Translations under genes and position numbers: made by a program | The notes under the pieces: model-generated | What the model was told of the DNA's origin: nothing | What the model saw: the letters and a program-made list of their open reading frames with translations, nothing else | Databases searched by the model: none | Shown here: positions 33,201-40,171 of the stretch, piece after piece | How the letters are laid out: every line of letters starts with the position of its first letter | Numbering within the stretch: the first letter of the stretch is position 1 | Origin: Catenuloplanes niger | Lineage (GTDB): Bacteria; Actinomycetota; Actinomycetes; Mycobacteriales; Micromonosporaceae | NCBI RefSeq assembly: GCF_031458255.1 | Contig: NZ_JAVDYC010000001.1 | Span: 7,077,001-7,141,000 of the forward strand | Direction of reading: 5' to 3' | Length of the DNA stretch: 64,000 bases

Positions 33201-35768
33201 GTGGAAGTGCTGCCGCTCGCGAACGACCTGTGCGCCGGCTGCACGCTCGCCATCACCGGGCCACCCGCCACCGGTACGGCGACCGTCGACGGGGACGTGG
33301 TCACGTACACGCCGGCCGGCGCCGGCACGGTCACGGTCGGTTACGTCCTCACGGATCCGTCGGGCGCGACCGCCACCGGCACCGTCACGGTCCGGGTGGC
33401 CGCGGCGCCGGATGTGCGGCCGGACGGCGCCACCACCACCGGTGCGGCGCCCGTGGTGACGAACGTGCTGGACAACGACGACTGCACCGGGTGCACGATC
33501 ACGATCACCACGGACCCGGGGTACGGCACCGCGACCGTCGACGTGCGCGGCCGGGCCGTCTACACGGCCGCGCCCGGCTTCAGCGGGGTGGACACCTACC
33601 GGTACACCGCGTCGGACCCGGGGACCGGGGCGTACGCGACCGCGACAGTGACCGTGACCGTGGCGCCGCAGGCGCGGGACGACGACGCCGTGACCCGGGT
33701 CGGCGTGCCGGTCGACGTGGACGTGCTGACCGACGACGCCTGCACGAACTGCACGCTCGGTACGTCCGTCACGGCCGGCCCGGTCACGGTCGGCAGCGGC
33801 GGTGGCACGGTCACCGTCACGCCCGCCGCCGGGTGGACCGGCATCGCGACGGTCACCTACACCGCGACCGACCCGGTGACCGCGCTGAGCAGCACGGCGA
33901 CGCTCACGGTCGAGGTCGACGACGCCCGGCCCGACTCCGCGACCGCCGCGCCGGGCGCGTCCGTCACCGGGCTGGACGTGCTGGCCAACGACCACTGCCC
34001 GGGCTGCGCGGTCACGGCGGTCGGCACCGCGTCGTCCGGCACGGCGTCGTTCCAGGGCGGGACGGTCGGCTGGGCGCCACCGGCGGGCTTCGCCGGGGTC
34101 GCGACGTTCGGCTACACCGCCTCGGGCGGGGCACACACGGTGTCGAGCACGGTCCGGATCCTGGTCCCACCCGCGGCGGCGGTGATCGCGGTGCCGGCCG
34201 GCCGGGCGGGCACCGTGACACCGGTGCCGCCCGCGGACTGCCCGGCGTGCGTGCTGACCGCGCTGACCAGCCCGGACCACGGCGATGTGGACGAGGCGAG
34301 CGGCGGGTTCACGTACACGCCGATGCCCGGGTACACCGGCACCGACGCGTTCGAGTACCGGCTCACCGACCGCGTGTCGAAGCGGACCGTCACGGCGACG
34401 GCGACGCTGGACGTCGCGGTGCGGGCGGCCGCGCCGGGCCTGACCGTCACGGCGGAGGCGGCGCCCGGGCCGGTGACGCCCGTGCCCGGGGTGAGCCACA
34501 CCTGGGGGTGGACGGTCACGAACAGCGGCGATCAGGTGCTGCGGTCGATCACGGCGGTCGCGAACGACGGGGGAGCGGTCAGCTGCCCGGCGACCACGCT
34601 CACGGTCGGCGCCGGCATGCGGTGCACGGCTGCGCGGGTGTTCACCCAGGCGCAGCGCGACGCGGGGGAGGCGAGGGTCCGGCTGACCGTGACCGGCACG
34701 CCGGACGCGGGCAGCGCCGTCACGGACGACGACGAGGCCGTGGTGGTGCTGGCCGGGGACACGCCGCCGGCACCGTCGGCGAGCCCGTCGGCGCCGGCCT
34801 CGCCGCTGCCGTCGGTGTCCGCGTCCGCGGTGCCGAGTCCGGCTCCGTCGCCGTCGGTCGGCCCCTCGCCGGACGTCTCGCCCAGCCCGTCCCCGAGTGC
34901 GTCGCCGACCGCGTCACCGACCGCGTCACCGAGCGCTTCTCCCAGCCCGTCGCCGAGTGCCCCACCGAGTGCGTCTCCCACCGTGTCGCCGTCGCCGGCC
35001 GACGGTCCGCCGCCCGTCGGCGACGCCCTGGTCACCGGCGTGATCTGGTTCGACCGCAACCAGGACGGCGACCGCGACGACGGCGAGTGGCCGCTGCCCG
35101 GCGTCCCGGTCCAGCTCCGTGAGGCACCGTCCGTCGCCGCCGCGCTCGCGGCGGTCAGCACGATCACCGCCGCCCCGCCGGTGCGATCCGTCACCACCGG
35201 CCCGGACGGCGGCTACCGGTTCGGCAGCCTGCCCGGCGGCGCGTACCGGGTGACCGCCGTGGTCGACGCCGCCGGCTTCGCGTACACCTCGGACAGCGAC
35301 GGCCGGGCGGACTGGACCGTCACCGTCCGGACCGGTGAGTCCGGCGCGGCGGTCGCGGAGTTCGCCGGCATCGGCCGTGGCTCCGTCAACGGCACCATCT
35401 ACAACAGCGGCACCGGCGACCCGATCGGCGGTGCGGCCGTGACCTGCCGCTGGGCCGGCCTGGACGACACCCTGCGCACCACGGACGACGTCCTGATGGC
35501 CGTCGGCGCGGCCGGATCGGGGCGCTTCGCACTCAGCCGGCTGCCGTTCGGCACGTACGAGTGCGGCGGCCGCGACCCGCGCACCGGCGCGACCTCCGCC
35601 GTCACCCAGGTCTCGGTGATGAGCACCGAACGGCGGTACGTCCCGCTGCCGGTCAGCGGCAGCCGTCCCCTTCCGGTCACCGGCGACCGGGTCGGCACGC
35701 TGGTCGCCGCCGGCCTGCTGCTGCTCCTCGCCGGCGCCGCCGTGACCCGAGTCGGCCGCCGTCACTGA
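30231..35768 (+). CDS. Large LPVTG-anchored surface protein with cysteine-containing Ig-like repeats and SdrD-type domains
   Basis: 1845 residues. There is a signal peptide (about 1-35), an N-terminal conserved region, and DUF11-like segments (about 300-450). Roughly ten Ig-like beta repeats of about 85-95 residues follow. Most open with a linker ending in a NDxCxxC motif, for example NDACTGC, NDPCTGC, NDLCAGC, NDDCTGC and NDHCPGC. A Ser/Pro stretch at about 1510-1590 precedes an SdrD B-like unit (GVIWFDRNQDGDRDDGEWPL, Asp-rich and probably calcium binding). A second Cna-B-like unit follows. The C-terminus carries LPVTG, a hydrophobic helix and RVGRRH, a sortase signal. ATG has GGGAGG five bases upstream. 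It is probably an adhesin or surface scaffold. No sortase gene is in the window. Confidence 0.88.
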   Translation: MPHTARRVAAIALTMSLVPLAAPAVGPAGPAAASVLPRCGDAGTPAVVALHDPHFYVDSASTARLMSAYAGYRVEAGPSARSRLWLQLSGFTGGVVGLAAGQPAHTALPALPGGGSAARYLLLTATGTTTVPQGHTVTLYDGAPASGTPLCSRAFTYTDVVDTIKALANKVQSVTTSTPAATARLGDVVTVSVQGDTGTLGAGPPNDPGVLAYTPNALAGFPAGAWRLERTELLISPDGVAPPVTYVDRLYLTGAGGPARPYTARYVFRATGPSESAAPLKPIQYIASGTQVKHTDIGGTALGALPAVSATAPVTLGKEVTAPAGAILPAGGGVASYTLTLTNAADTAGLVDWVSDTLPADAAYQPGTMRIAGRAAADPDVDGRTLIVQGPIGVPAGGSTTMSYSVLLGPTTGARANSAVAHFGTVVLDRSADVTASAPAGAEVTVLGAGGLSLPDASVSTTAGNPVTVTPLDGVTAPSGLPLRITSLGTPAGGGAAVLGADGTVTYNPAPGASGTVTFTYSATDGHSTGGATVTVAVRPVAAADLYSTGKSATLTASTGVLANDACTGCTVSTTPVAGPRLNGAVSGTLTLSGDGTFTYVPASNATGTVTFTYRATDAAGRGTDGDVTINVADLAPDYATTAYQTAINPLPLQANDPGCSNACRPQAGGAPALGTVVYPTGGGSVVTYTPNAGTWGLDTFSYGVTGNSGGVTTPVTILIAPPPVARQTTYGTEVGAAPPSGGSCGRCVYAPGTAPAHGTVTVDPDTGASTYRPAAGYAGADAYTYQVRDPVTGLRVTGTVSVTVGPRAVDDTAAVLLGDSVTGDAAGNDACPATCTRTLVTGPPSGTLTLHPDGTYTYTPGGDIGTFTATYRIASSVSGPVTADGTITLTVRGAVDDTATTAPGQAVTVDVRANDPCTGCALTAVGAPPSGTAGISGGAVVFTPVAGFTGRARVPYTLTRGGATTTATVVVTVTPRAVDDAVTTVAGTPVEVLPLANDLCAGCTLAITGPPATGTATVDGDVVTYTPAGAGTVTVGYVLTDPSGATATGTVTVRVAAAPDVRPDGATTTGAAPVVTNVLDNDDCTGCTITITTDPGYGTATVDVRGRAVYTAAPGFSGVDTYRYTASDPGTGAYATATVTVTVAPQARDDDAVTRVGVPVDVDVLTDDACTNCTLGTSVTAGPVTVGSGGGTVTVTPAAGWTGIATVTYTATDPVTALSSTATLTVEVDDARPDSATAAPGASVTGLDVLANDHCPGCAVTAVGTASSGTASFQGGTVGWAPPAGFAGVATFGYTASGGAHTVSSTVRILVPPAAAVIAVPAGRAGTVTPVPPADCPACVLTALTSPDHGDVDEASGGFTYTPMPGYTGTDAFEYRLTDRVSKRTVTATATLDVAVRAAAPGLTVTAEAAPGPVTPVPGVSHTWGWTVTNSGDQVLRSITAVANDGGAVSCPATTLTVGAGMRCTAARVFTQAQRDAGEARVRLTVTGTPDAGSAVTDDDEAVVVLAGDTPPAPSASPSAPASPLPSVSASAVPSPAPSPSVGPSPDVSPSPSPSASPTASPTASPSASPSPSPSAPPSASPTVSPSPADGPPPVGDALVTGVIWFDRNQDGDRDDGEWPLPGVPVQLREAPSVAAALAAVSTITAAPPVRSVTTGPDGGYRFGSLPGGAYRVTAVVDAAGFAYTSDSDGRADWTVTVRTGESGAAVAEFAGIGRGSVNGTIYNSGTGDPIGGAAVTCRWAGLDDTLRTTDDVLMAVGAAGSGRFALSRLPFGTYECGGRDPRTGATSAVTQVSVMSTERRYVPLPVSGSRPLPVTGDRVGTLVAAGLLLLLAGAAVTRVGRRH

Positions 35769-35786
35769 CCGGCGGCCCGCCGGACG

Positions 35787-36965
35787 TCAGGTGCCGGTGC
35801 ACTCGCCGGTGCCGGTGGCGCGGACCGCGTCCAGGCCGGACCGGGCGACCGGGGCGGCCTCGGCCGCGGTGAGCGCGAAGCCGGTCTCCGGGTCGCTGGC
35901 CGAGGCCGCGAAGATGACGCCGAGCACGTTGCCGCGCGCGTCGATCAGCGGGCCGCCGGAGTTGCCGCTGCGGACCAGCGCCCGGATCGTGTAGATCTCG
36001 CGGGTGACCTCGCCGGACAGGTACAGGTCCGGGCCGCGCTGGTCCTGGACCTGGCGGATCCGGGCCGGCTGCGCGTTGTACGGGCCGTCGAGCGGGAAGC
36101 CGAGCACGACCGCGCCCTCGCCCTGCGCGCCGGGGTCCGCCGACCATCGCATGGCCGGGGCGCCCAGGCCGGGCACGTAGATGACGGCCAGGTCGCGGTC
36201 CGGGTCGTAGACGGTCACCCGGCCGGTCAGCGACGACGTGCCGGCCTCCACCGTGACCGTGTCCGTGCCGGCCACCACGTGCGCGTTCGTCATCACGCGC
36301 TCGGTCGCGTAGACGAAGCCGGAGCCCTCCAGCCGCCGCTCGCAGCCGCCCGCCACGCCCAGCACCTTGACCACGGACTGCCGGGCCCGTTCCACCGCGG
36401 CGGACCGGACGAGCGCCGGGTCCGGTGGTGCCACCCGGGGCGCCCGGGTGTCGTCCAGGCCGCCGAAGACCTCCGGGAAGCCACGCGTGTTCAGCGTCTG
36501 CCGCAGGCCCTGGGAGAGCACCTCCGCCTGGTCCGGCATCACCCGGTCGACCGCGCCGAGCACGTAGCTGCCCTGGATCGAGCGGGCCAGCCACGGCACG
36601 GACGACGACGCCAGCGGCACCGCCACCAGCCAGGCGACCAGCAGCACCGCCAGGCCCGACATCACCGCGCCGCCGATCTCGTCGGCGCGCTGCCCGGCCG
36701 GGTTCACGATCCCGTACCGCAGCCGGGTGGCGAACCAGCCGGCCAGCGCCTGCGTCGCGACCGCGATCAGGAACACCACCAGCAGCGACACGACCACCCG
36801 CAGGCCCGGGTCGGCGAGCCGGGCCGCGATCACCGGGCCGATCTGCAGCCCGAGCAGCGCGCCGCTGAAGAAGCCGGCGAAGGACATCGTCCCCACCACG
36901 AAGCCCTGCCGGTAGCCACTCGCCGCGAACAGCAGCACCAGCAGCAGGAGAACGACATCGGTCAT
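35787..36965 (-). CDS. marP: MarP-like membrane serine protease (CvpA-type membrane domain plus trypsin domain)
   Basis: 392 residues from ATG at 36965 (GTG at 36971 possible). Four membrane helices of CvpA/colicin-V type fill about residues 1-125. A periplasmic trypsin-like domain follows, with His in TNAHVV (about 229), Asp in DPDRDLAVI and Ser in GNSGGPL (about 336), so the triad is complete. Cysteines near CERR and at the C-terminal GECTGT could form a disulfide, as in mycobacterial MarP, which maintains acid and oxidative resistance by processing wall hydrolases (family knowledge). It converges with the LPVTG protein gene with 18 bases between stops. Confidence 0.88.
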   Translation of the reverse strand: MTDVVLLLLVLLFAASGYRQGFVVGTMSFAGFFSGALLGLQIGPVIAARLADPGLRVVVSLLVVFLIAVATQALAGWFATRLRYGIVNPAGQRADEIGGAVMSGLAVLLVAWLVAVPLASSSVPWLARSIQGSYVLGAVDRVMPDQAEVLSQGLRQTLNTRGFPEVFGGLDDTRAPRVAPPDPALVRSAAVERARQSVVKVLGVAGGCERRLEGSGFVYATERVMTNAHVVAGTDTVTVEAGTSSLTGRVTVYDPDRDLAVIYVPGLGAPAMRWSADPGAQGEGAVVLGFPLDGPYNAQPARIRQVQDQRGPDLYLSGEVTREIYTIRALVRSGNSGGPLIDARGNVLGVIFAASASDPETGFALTAAEAAPVARSGLDAVRATGTGECTGT

Positions 36966-37009
36966 GAACACGCGTCAAGGGTAGGGGTACGCTCCCGGAC
37001 GCCTCCGGG

Positions 37010-37465
37010 TCATCCGAAGTAGCCCATCGCCTCCTCGGCCGGGATCGGCGTCACCGCGGTCTGGTCCCGGACGATGTGCCAGCTCCGGTCCGGCGTGCGC
37101 CGCCAGACCAGCGAGTTGTGGCACCGCAGGTGACTGGTCTCGCCCTCGGCGGTGGTGAGCACCGCGATGAAGATCATGCGGCTGGCCGCGAGGTCGCCGG
37201 AGACCAGCACCTCCGGCTCCGCCTCGATCGCGTGGGCCGCGGAGCGCAGCGCCTGGAACCCCGGCCAGAACGCGTCCGCGTAGTCCTGGACCTTCCGGAA
37301 GGTACGGCGCTGCGGGTCGGCCTCGTCGAAGAGAATCACGTCGGCGTCGAAGTCGTAGTAGCGGCCGAACACGTCGTGGAAGTCGCGCGGCGGGGCACCC
37401 TCGACCCGGTCCCACCCGAAGATCCACTCTCGCTGCATCGCCGCTACGGTCCGCTCCTGTGTCAT
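37010..37465 (-). CDS. NTF2/SnoaL-like protein
   Basis: 151 residues from ATG at 37465. The cone-shaped NTF2/ketosteroid-isomerase-like fold is indicated by the pattern DFHDVFGRYYDFDADVILFD, then FWPGFQALRS, and a C-terminal strand WRRTPDRSWHIVRDQ. These proteins hydrolyse, isomerise or bind small molecules; no substrate can be read from the sequence. The gene is divergent from a MarR regulator (87 bases between starts), which probably controls it through the palindrome at 37503-37517. The frame is open upstream, but the family fold starts at MTQERTVAA. Confidence 0.8.
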   Translation of the reverse strand: MTQERTVAAMQREWIFGWDRVEGAPPRDFHDVFGRYYDFDADVILFDEADPQRRTFRKVQDYADAFWPGFQALRSAAHAIEAEPEVLVSGDLAASRMIFIAVLTTAEGETSHLRCHNSLVWRRTPDRSWHIVRDQTAVTPIPAEEAMGYFG

Positions 37466-37502
37466 GCCGACCACGGTAGGCAGCGCGCCGGGACGGGAAC
37501 CA

Positions 37503-37517
37503 GGGTGCACCGCACCC
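37503..37517. promoter_or_regulatory. Palindrome GGGTGC-ACC-GCACCC, likely MarR operator
   Basis: Perfect six-base arms around ACC lie between the divergent NTF2-like and MarR genes, about 35 bases before the marR-type start and 37 bases before the other start. Size and position fit autoregulation by the neighbouring MarR protein. Confidence 0.5.
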
Positions 37518-37552
37518 CGGCACGTAGACTGCGGGTCCGGGAGGTCGAGCGC

Positions 37553-38188
37553 ATGGAGGACGTTCCGGGGCCGCCACCGGCCACGCAACTGCTGATCGGG
37601 CTGGCCCGGCTGGGGCAGGCGGTCCGGATGGACGCGTGGCGCAACGCGGGCCCGCTCAACCTGACCCCGTTGCAGGCCGACATCCTGACGCTGCTGCACG
37701 GCGCCCGCACCCCGCTCCGCCAGGGTGACCTGGTCGCGGCGCTCGCCTCGACCGCACCCACGGTGTCGGACGCGGTGAAGGCGCTGCGCCGCAAGGAACT
37801 GCTGGCGGCGGCGCGTGACCCGGGTGACGCCCGGGTGCTGCGGCTCAGCCTGACCGAGGCCGGCCGCGCCGAGGCCGGCCGGCTGACCGAGGTGTCCGAC
37901 ACGCTCGGCGGTGCCGTCTCCGCGCTGCCCGAGGAGGACTTCGCGGCGCTGCTGCGCGGCACCGTCACGCTGATCCGCGAACTCCAGGACCGGCGGGCGA
38001 TCCCGGTCTCGCGGATGTGCCTGACCTGCCGGTTCTTCGTGCCGGACGCGCACCCCGCGGAGACCGGGAAGCCACACCACTGCAACGTCGTGGACGCGCC
38101 GTTCGGCGACGCGGAGCTGCGCGTCGCCTGCCCCGACCACGAGCCCCGCGGACAGCCGCACCGCCGGTTCCCGGGCGAGGGCCGGTGA
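37553..38188 (+). CDS. MarR family regulator with C-terminal cysteine cluster
   Basis: 211 residues, ATG at 37553 with GGGAGG upstream. The winged helix (TPLQADILTLLHG, TAPTVSDAVKALRRKELL, DARVLRLSLTEAG) occupies about 30-110. The C-terminal part holds CLTC (about 160), HHC (about 180) and a further Cys followed by His (CPDH). This is a four-Cys pattern that could bind zinc or an iron-sulfur cluster, or serve as a redox switch. It probably regulates itself and the divergent NTF2-like gene. The trigger may be metal or oxidative, judging only from the cysteines. Confidence 0.88.
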   Translation: MEDVPGPPPATQLLIGLARLGQAVRMDAWRNAGPLNLTPLQADILTLLHGARTPLRQGDLVAALASTAPTVSDAVKALRRKELLAAARDPGDARVLRLSLTEAGRAEAGRLTEVSDTLGGAVSALPEEDFAALLRGTVTLIRELQDRRAIPVSRMCLTCRFFVPDAHPAETGKPHHCNVVDAPFGDAELRVACPDHEPRGQPHRRFPGEGR

Positions 38189-38212
38189 CGTCCCGGCCCC
38201 CGCCGCGAGCGT

Positions 38213-39985
38213 CTACTGCAGGCGGCCGGTGAAGGCCAGGACCAGCGTCTCGATCGCGGAGCCGGGCTCGCGCAGCACCAGGTTCCGGCCGCCGGCCGCG
38301 GTCGCGACCCGCTCCAGCGACTCCGCGTCCGCGTCCGGGCCGACCGCGATCGTGACCACCTGGACCGGCTTCTCCTTGATCTGCTCCTTGCCCAGCTTCT
38401 CGGTCAGCTGCTCCAGGGTCAGGCCGGTCGCGACCTCGTTCGCGCCGTCCGTGATGATCACGACCGAGTTCGTGCTGCCGGCCTCCCACTGCTTCTGCAT
38501 GGTCTTGAACGCGTCGTAGACCGTGTCGTACAGCGGCGTGTCACCCTCGGCCCGCAGCTTTCCGACGGACTCGGTCAGCGCCTGCGCGCGCGGCACCGCA
38601 CCGGCCATCGCCGGGTACGGCCCGAACGGCACCAGCTCCCGGTGCGGCTCACCACCGCGCCCGGAGAACTCCCACAGCCCGATGCTCATCGTGTGCGGCA
38701 ACAGGTTGAAGCCGGTGCCGGCGGTCTGCTGCAACAGCGCCAGCCGGTTCAGCTGGGTGCCCGGCACCGGCTTGGTCATCGACCCGGACGTGTCCAGCAC
38801 GACCAGCAGGTTCACCTTGCGCTGCAGGTCCGCCCAGGCGGCCATCACCTGGCTCAGCCGCTCCGGCGTGATCGGGGCCCGCGCGGCCGGCGGCGTGGCC
38901 GGGTAACCACCGGCGGACGGCAGCACCGCGGTGTCCGCCACCGTGCCGTCCGGCGCCCGCAGGTAGTGCCGGGACAGGATCGCCCGCGCCTCCGCACCGG
39001 TCAGGTACTCCCGGATCTCCGCGACCGCGGCCCGGTCCCGCTCGGACACCCAGTCCGCGGTCAGCGGCACGAACGGGAAGTCCGCCACGAACGTCTGCTG
39101 CGGGTCGTACACCGGGGCCATCTCGCCGCCCGGGTGCGCCGCGTTGAACTCCGCGACCTCCTTCTCCAGCGCGGGGAACGCGGCCACCACCGAATTCGGG
39201 TCGACCGCGGCCGCGGTGGTCTGCGCCGCGAAGAACACGCTCGCGTCCGGCGCGAACCCGCCGACCACCCGGCTCACCTGCAGGCCCGCGATCAGCTGCT
39301 GCTCACCCAGCTCGCCGGTGCCGGTCGGGTCCAGGATGGACAGCACGGACGCCAGCCCGGCCGTCGACGTCGCCGGGTCGGTCAACCCGACCCGCGCGTT
39401 CGCGTACTCCGGATGGCCGGCCTTCGCCCACACGTCCGGCTGGGACAGCGCACCGATCACGTCCTGCCGGCCCAGCTGCTTCTGCGGCCAGCCCAGCGCA
39501 CCGGCCATCGGCTTGCGCAGCGCCAGCACGGCCGGGGACGAGGCGATGCTGGTGCCCTCCGCGGTCAGCAGCGCGGCCGCCTCCGGCCGCGAACCGGCCA
39601 CGCTCAGCCAGACGCTGGAGTCCGGCACCCACACGTCCGGCTTGTCGCCGTCCCGGGCCGGGTCCCAGCCGGGGCCGACCGCGGCCGCGGCCTGCCCGGA
39701 CTCCTGCACGACGGTACGCGCGGTCAGGCACGCGCCGTCGACGGCCGGCCGCGTCGCGTTCCACTTCGCGACCGCCTGGTTGAGCGCCGGCTCCACGGCC
39801 GGGGACGCCACCACGGTGACCGTCGACGACGACATGCACCGGCCGGCCAGCGACAGCATGCCCTGCTGCCACAGCACACCGATCGTGCCGGCCACCACGG
39901 CCAGGCAGAGCAGGATCACCAGAAATATGCGAAGCACGGTCAGGCCGGGCCGGCGGCGCCGGGCGACCACGCCGTTTGAATCCAT
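38213..39985 (-). CDS. Membrane-anchored VWA-domain protein with solute-binding-like region
   Basis: 590 residues. A single N-terminal membrane helix (about 17-40, LRIFLVILLCLAVVAGTIGVL) is followed by a periplasmic-binding-protein-like region (about 52-340). Landmarks there are VTVVASPAVEPALNQAVAKW, KPDVWVPDSS and LTDPATSTAG. A C-terminal von Willebrand A domain has a complete MIDAS start, LVVLDTSGSM, then DTPLYDTVY and VVIITDGANE. VWA domains bind protein ligands through a metal. The gene is divergent from the pseudokinase gene. GGGAAAGG about ten bases upstream supports the ATG. The ligand is unknown. Confidence 0.85.
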   Translation of the reverse strand: MDSNGVVARRRRPGLTVLRIFLVILLCLAVVAGTIGVLWQQGMLSLAGRCMSSSTVTVVASPAVEPALNQAVAKWNATRPAVDGACLTARTVVQESGQAAAAVGPGWDPARDGDKPDVWVPDSSVWLSVAGSRPEAAALLTAEGTSIASSPAVLALRKPMAGALGWPQKQLGRQDVIGALSQPDVWAKAGHPEYANARVGLTDPATSTAGLASVLSILDPTGTGELGEQQLIAGLQVSRVVGGFAPDASVFFAAQTTAAAVDPNSVVAAFPALEKEVAEFNAAHPGGEMAPVYDPQQTFVADFPFVPLTADWVSERDRAAVAEIREYLTGAEARAILSRHYLRAPDGTVADTAVLPSAGGYPATPPAARAPITPERLSQVMAAWADLQRKVNLLVVLDTSGSMTKPVPGTQLNRLALLQQTAGTGFNLLPHTMSIGLWEFSGRGGEPHRELVPFGPYPAMAGAVPRAQALTESVGKLRAEGDTPLYDTVYDAFKTMQKQWEAGSTNSVVIITDGANEVATGLTLEQLTEKLGKEQIKEKPVQVVTIAVGPDADAESLERVATAAGGRNLVLREPGSAIETLVLAFTGRLQ

Positions 39986-40082
39986 GGATGTCTACCTTTC
40001 CCAGGATTTGACGTGCGTACGGTATGCGCCGCCAGGCATTTCGTGGGTGCATTGTGAACAAGACGGCAACATCGGTGATTCG

Positions 40083-40108
40083 TGAACGCGGGCCCCCTCC
40101 TCTCCGTT
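40083..40108 (+). promoter_or_regulatory. Candidate ECF-sigma promoter (TGAACG-N16-CGTT)
   Basis: TGAACG at 40083-40088 and CGTT at 40105-40108 with a 16-base spacer, 63 bases before ATG at 40172. The boxes and spacing equal those at 700-725, more than 39 kb away, linking the pseudokinase gene to the same presumed regulon. It also argues against the GTG at 40082 as the start. Confidence 0.6.
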
Positions 40109-40171
40109 GCCAGGGTCGTTGCTCCGGCCCGGGCGGCCTCGTCCGGGCGCACCCTTGGCGCGGACGGTGGG

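Noticed and set aside
32207-35122. 971-residue second plus frame inside the surface protein gene
   Set aside because: Arg/His/Gly-rich out-of-frame shadow of the Ig-like repeats.
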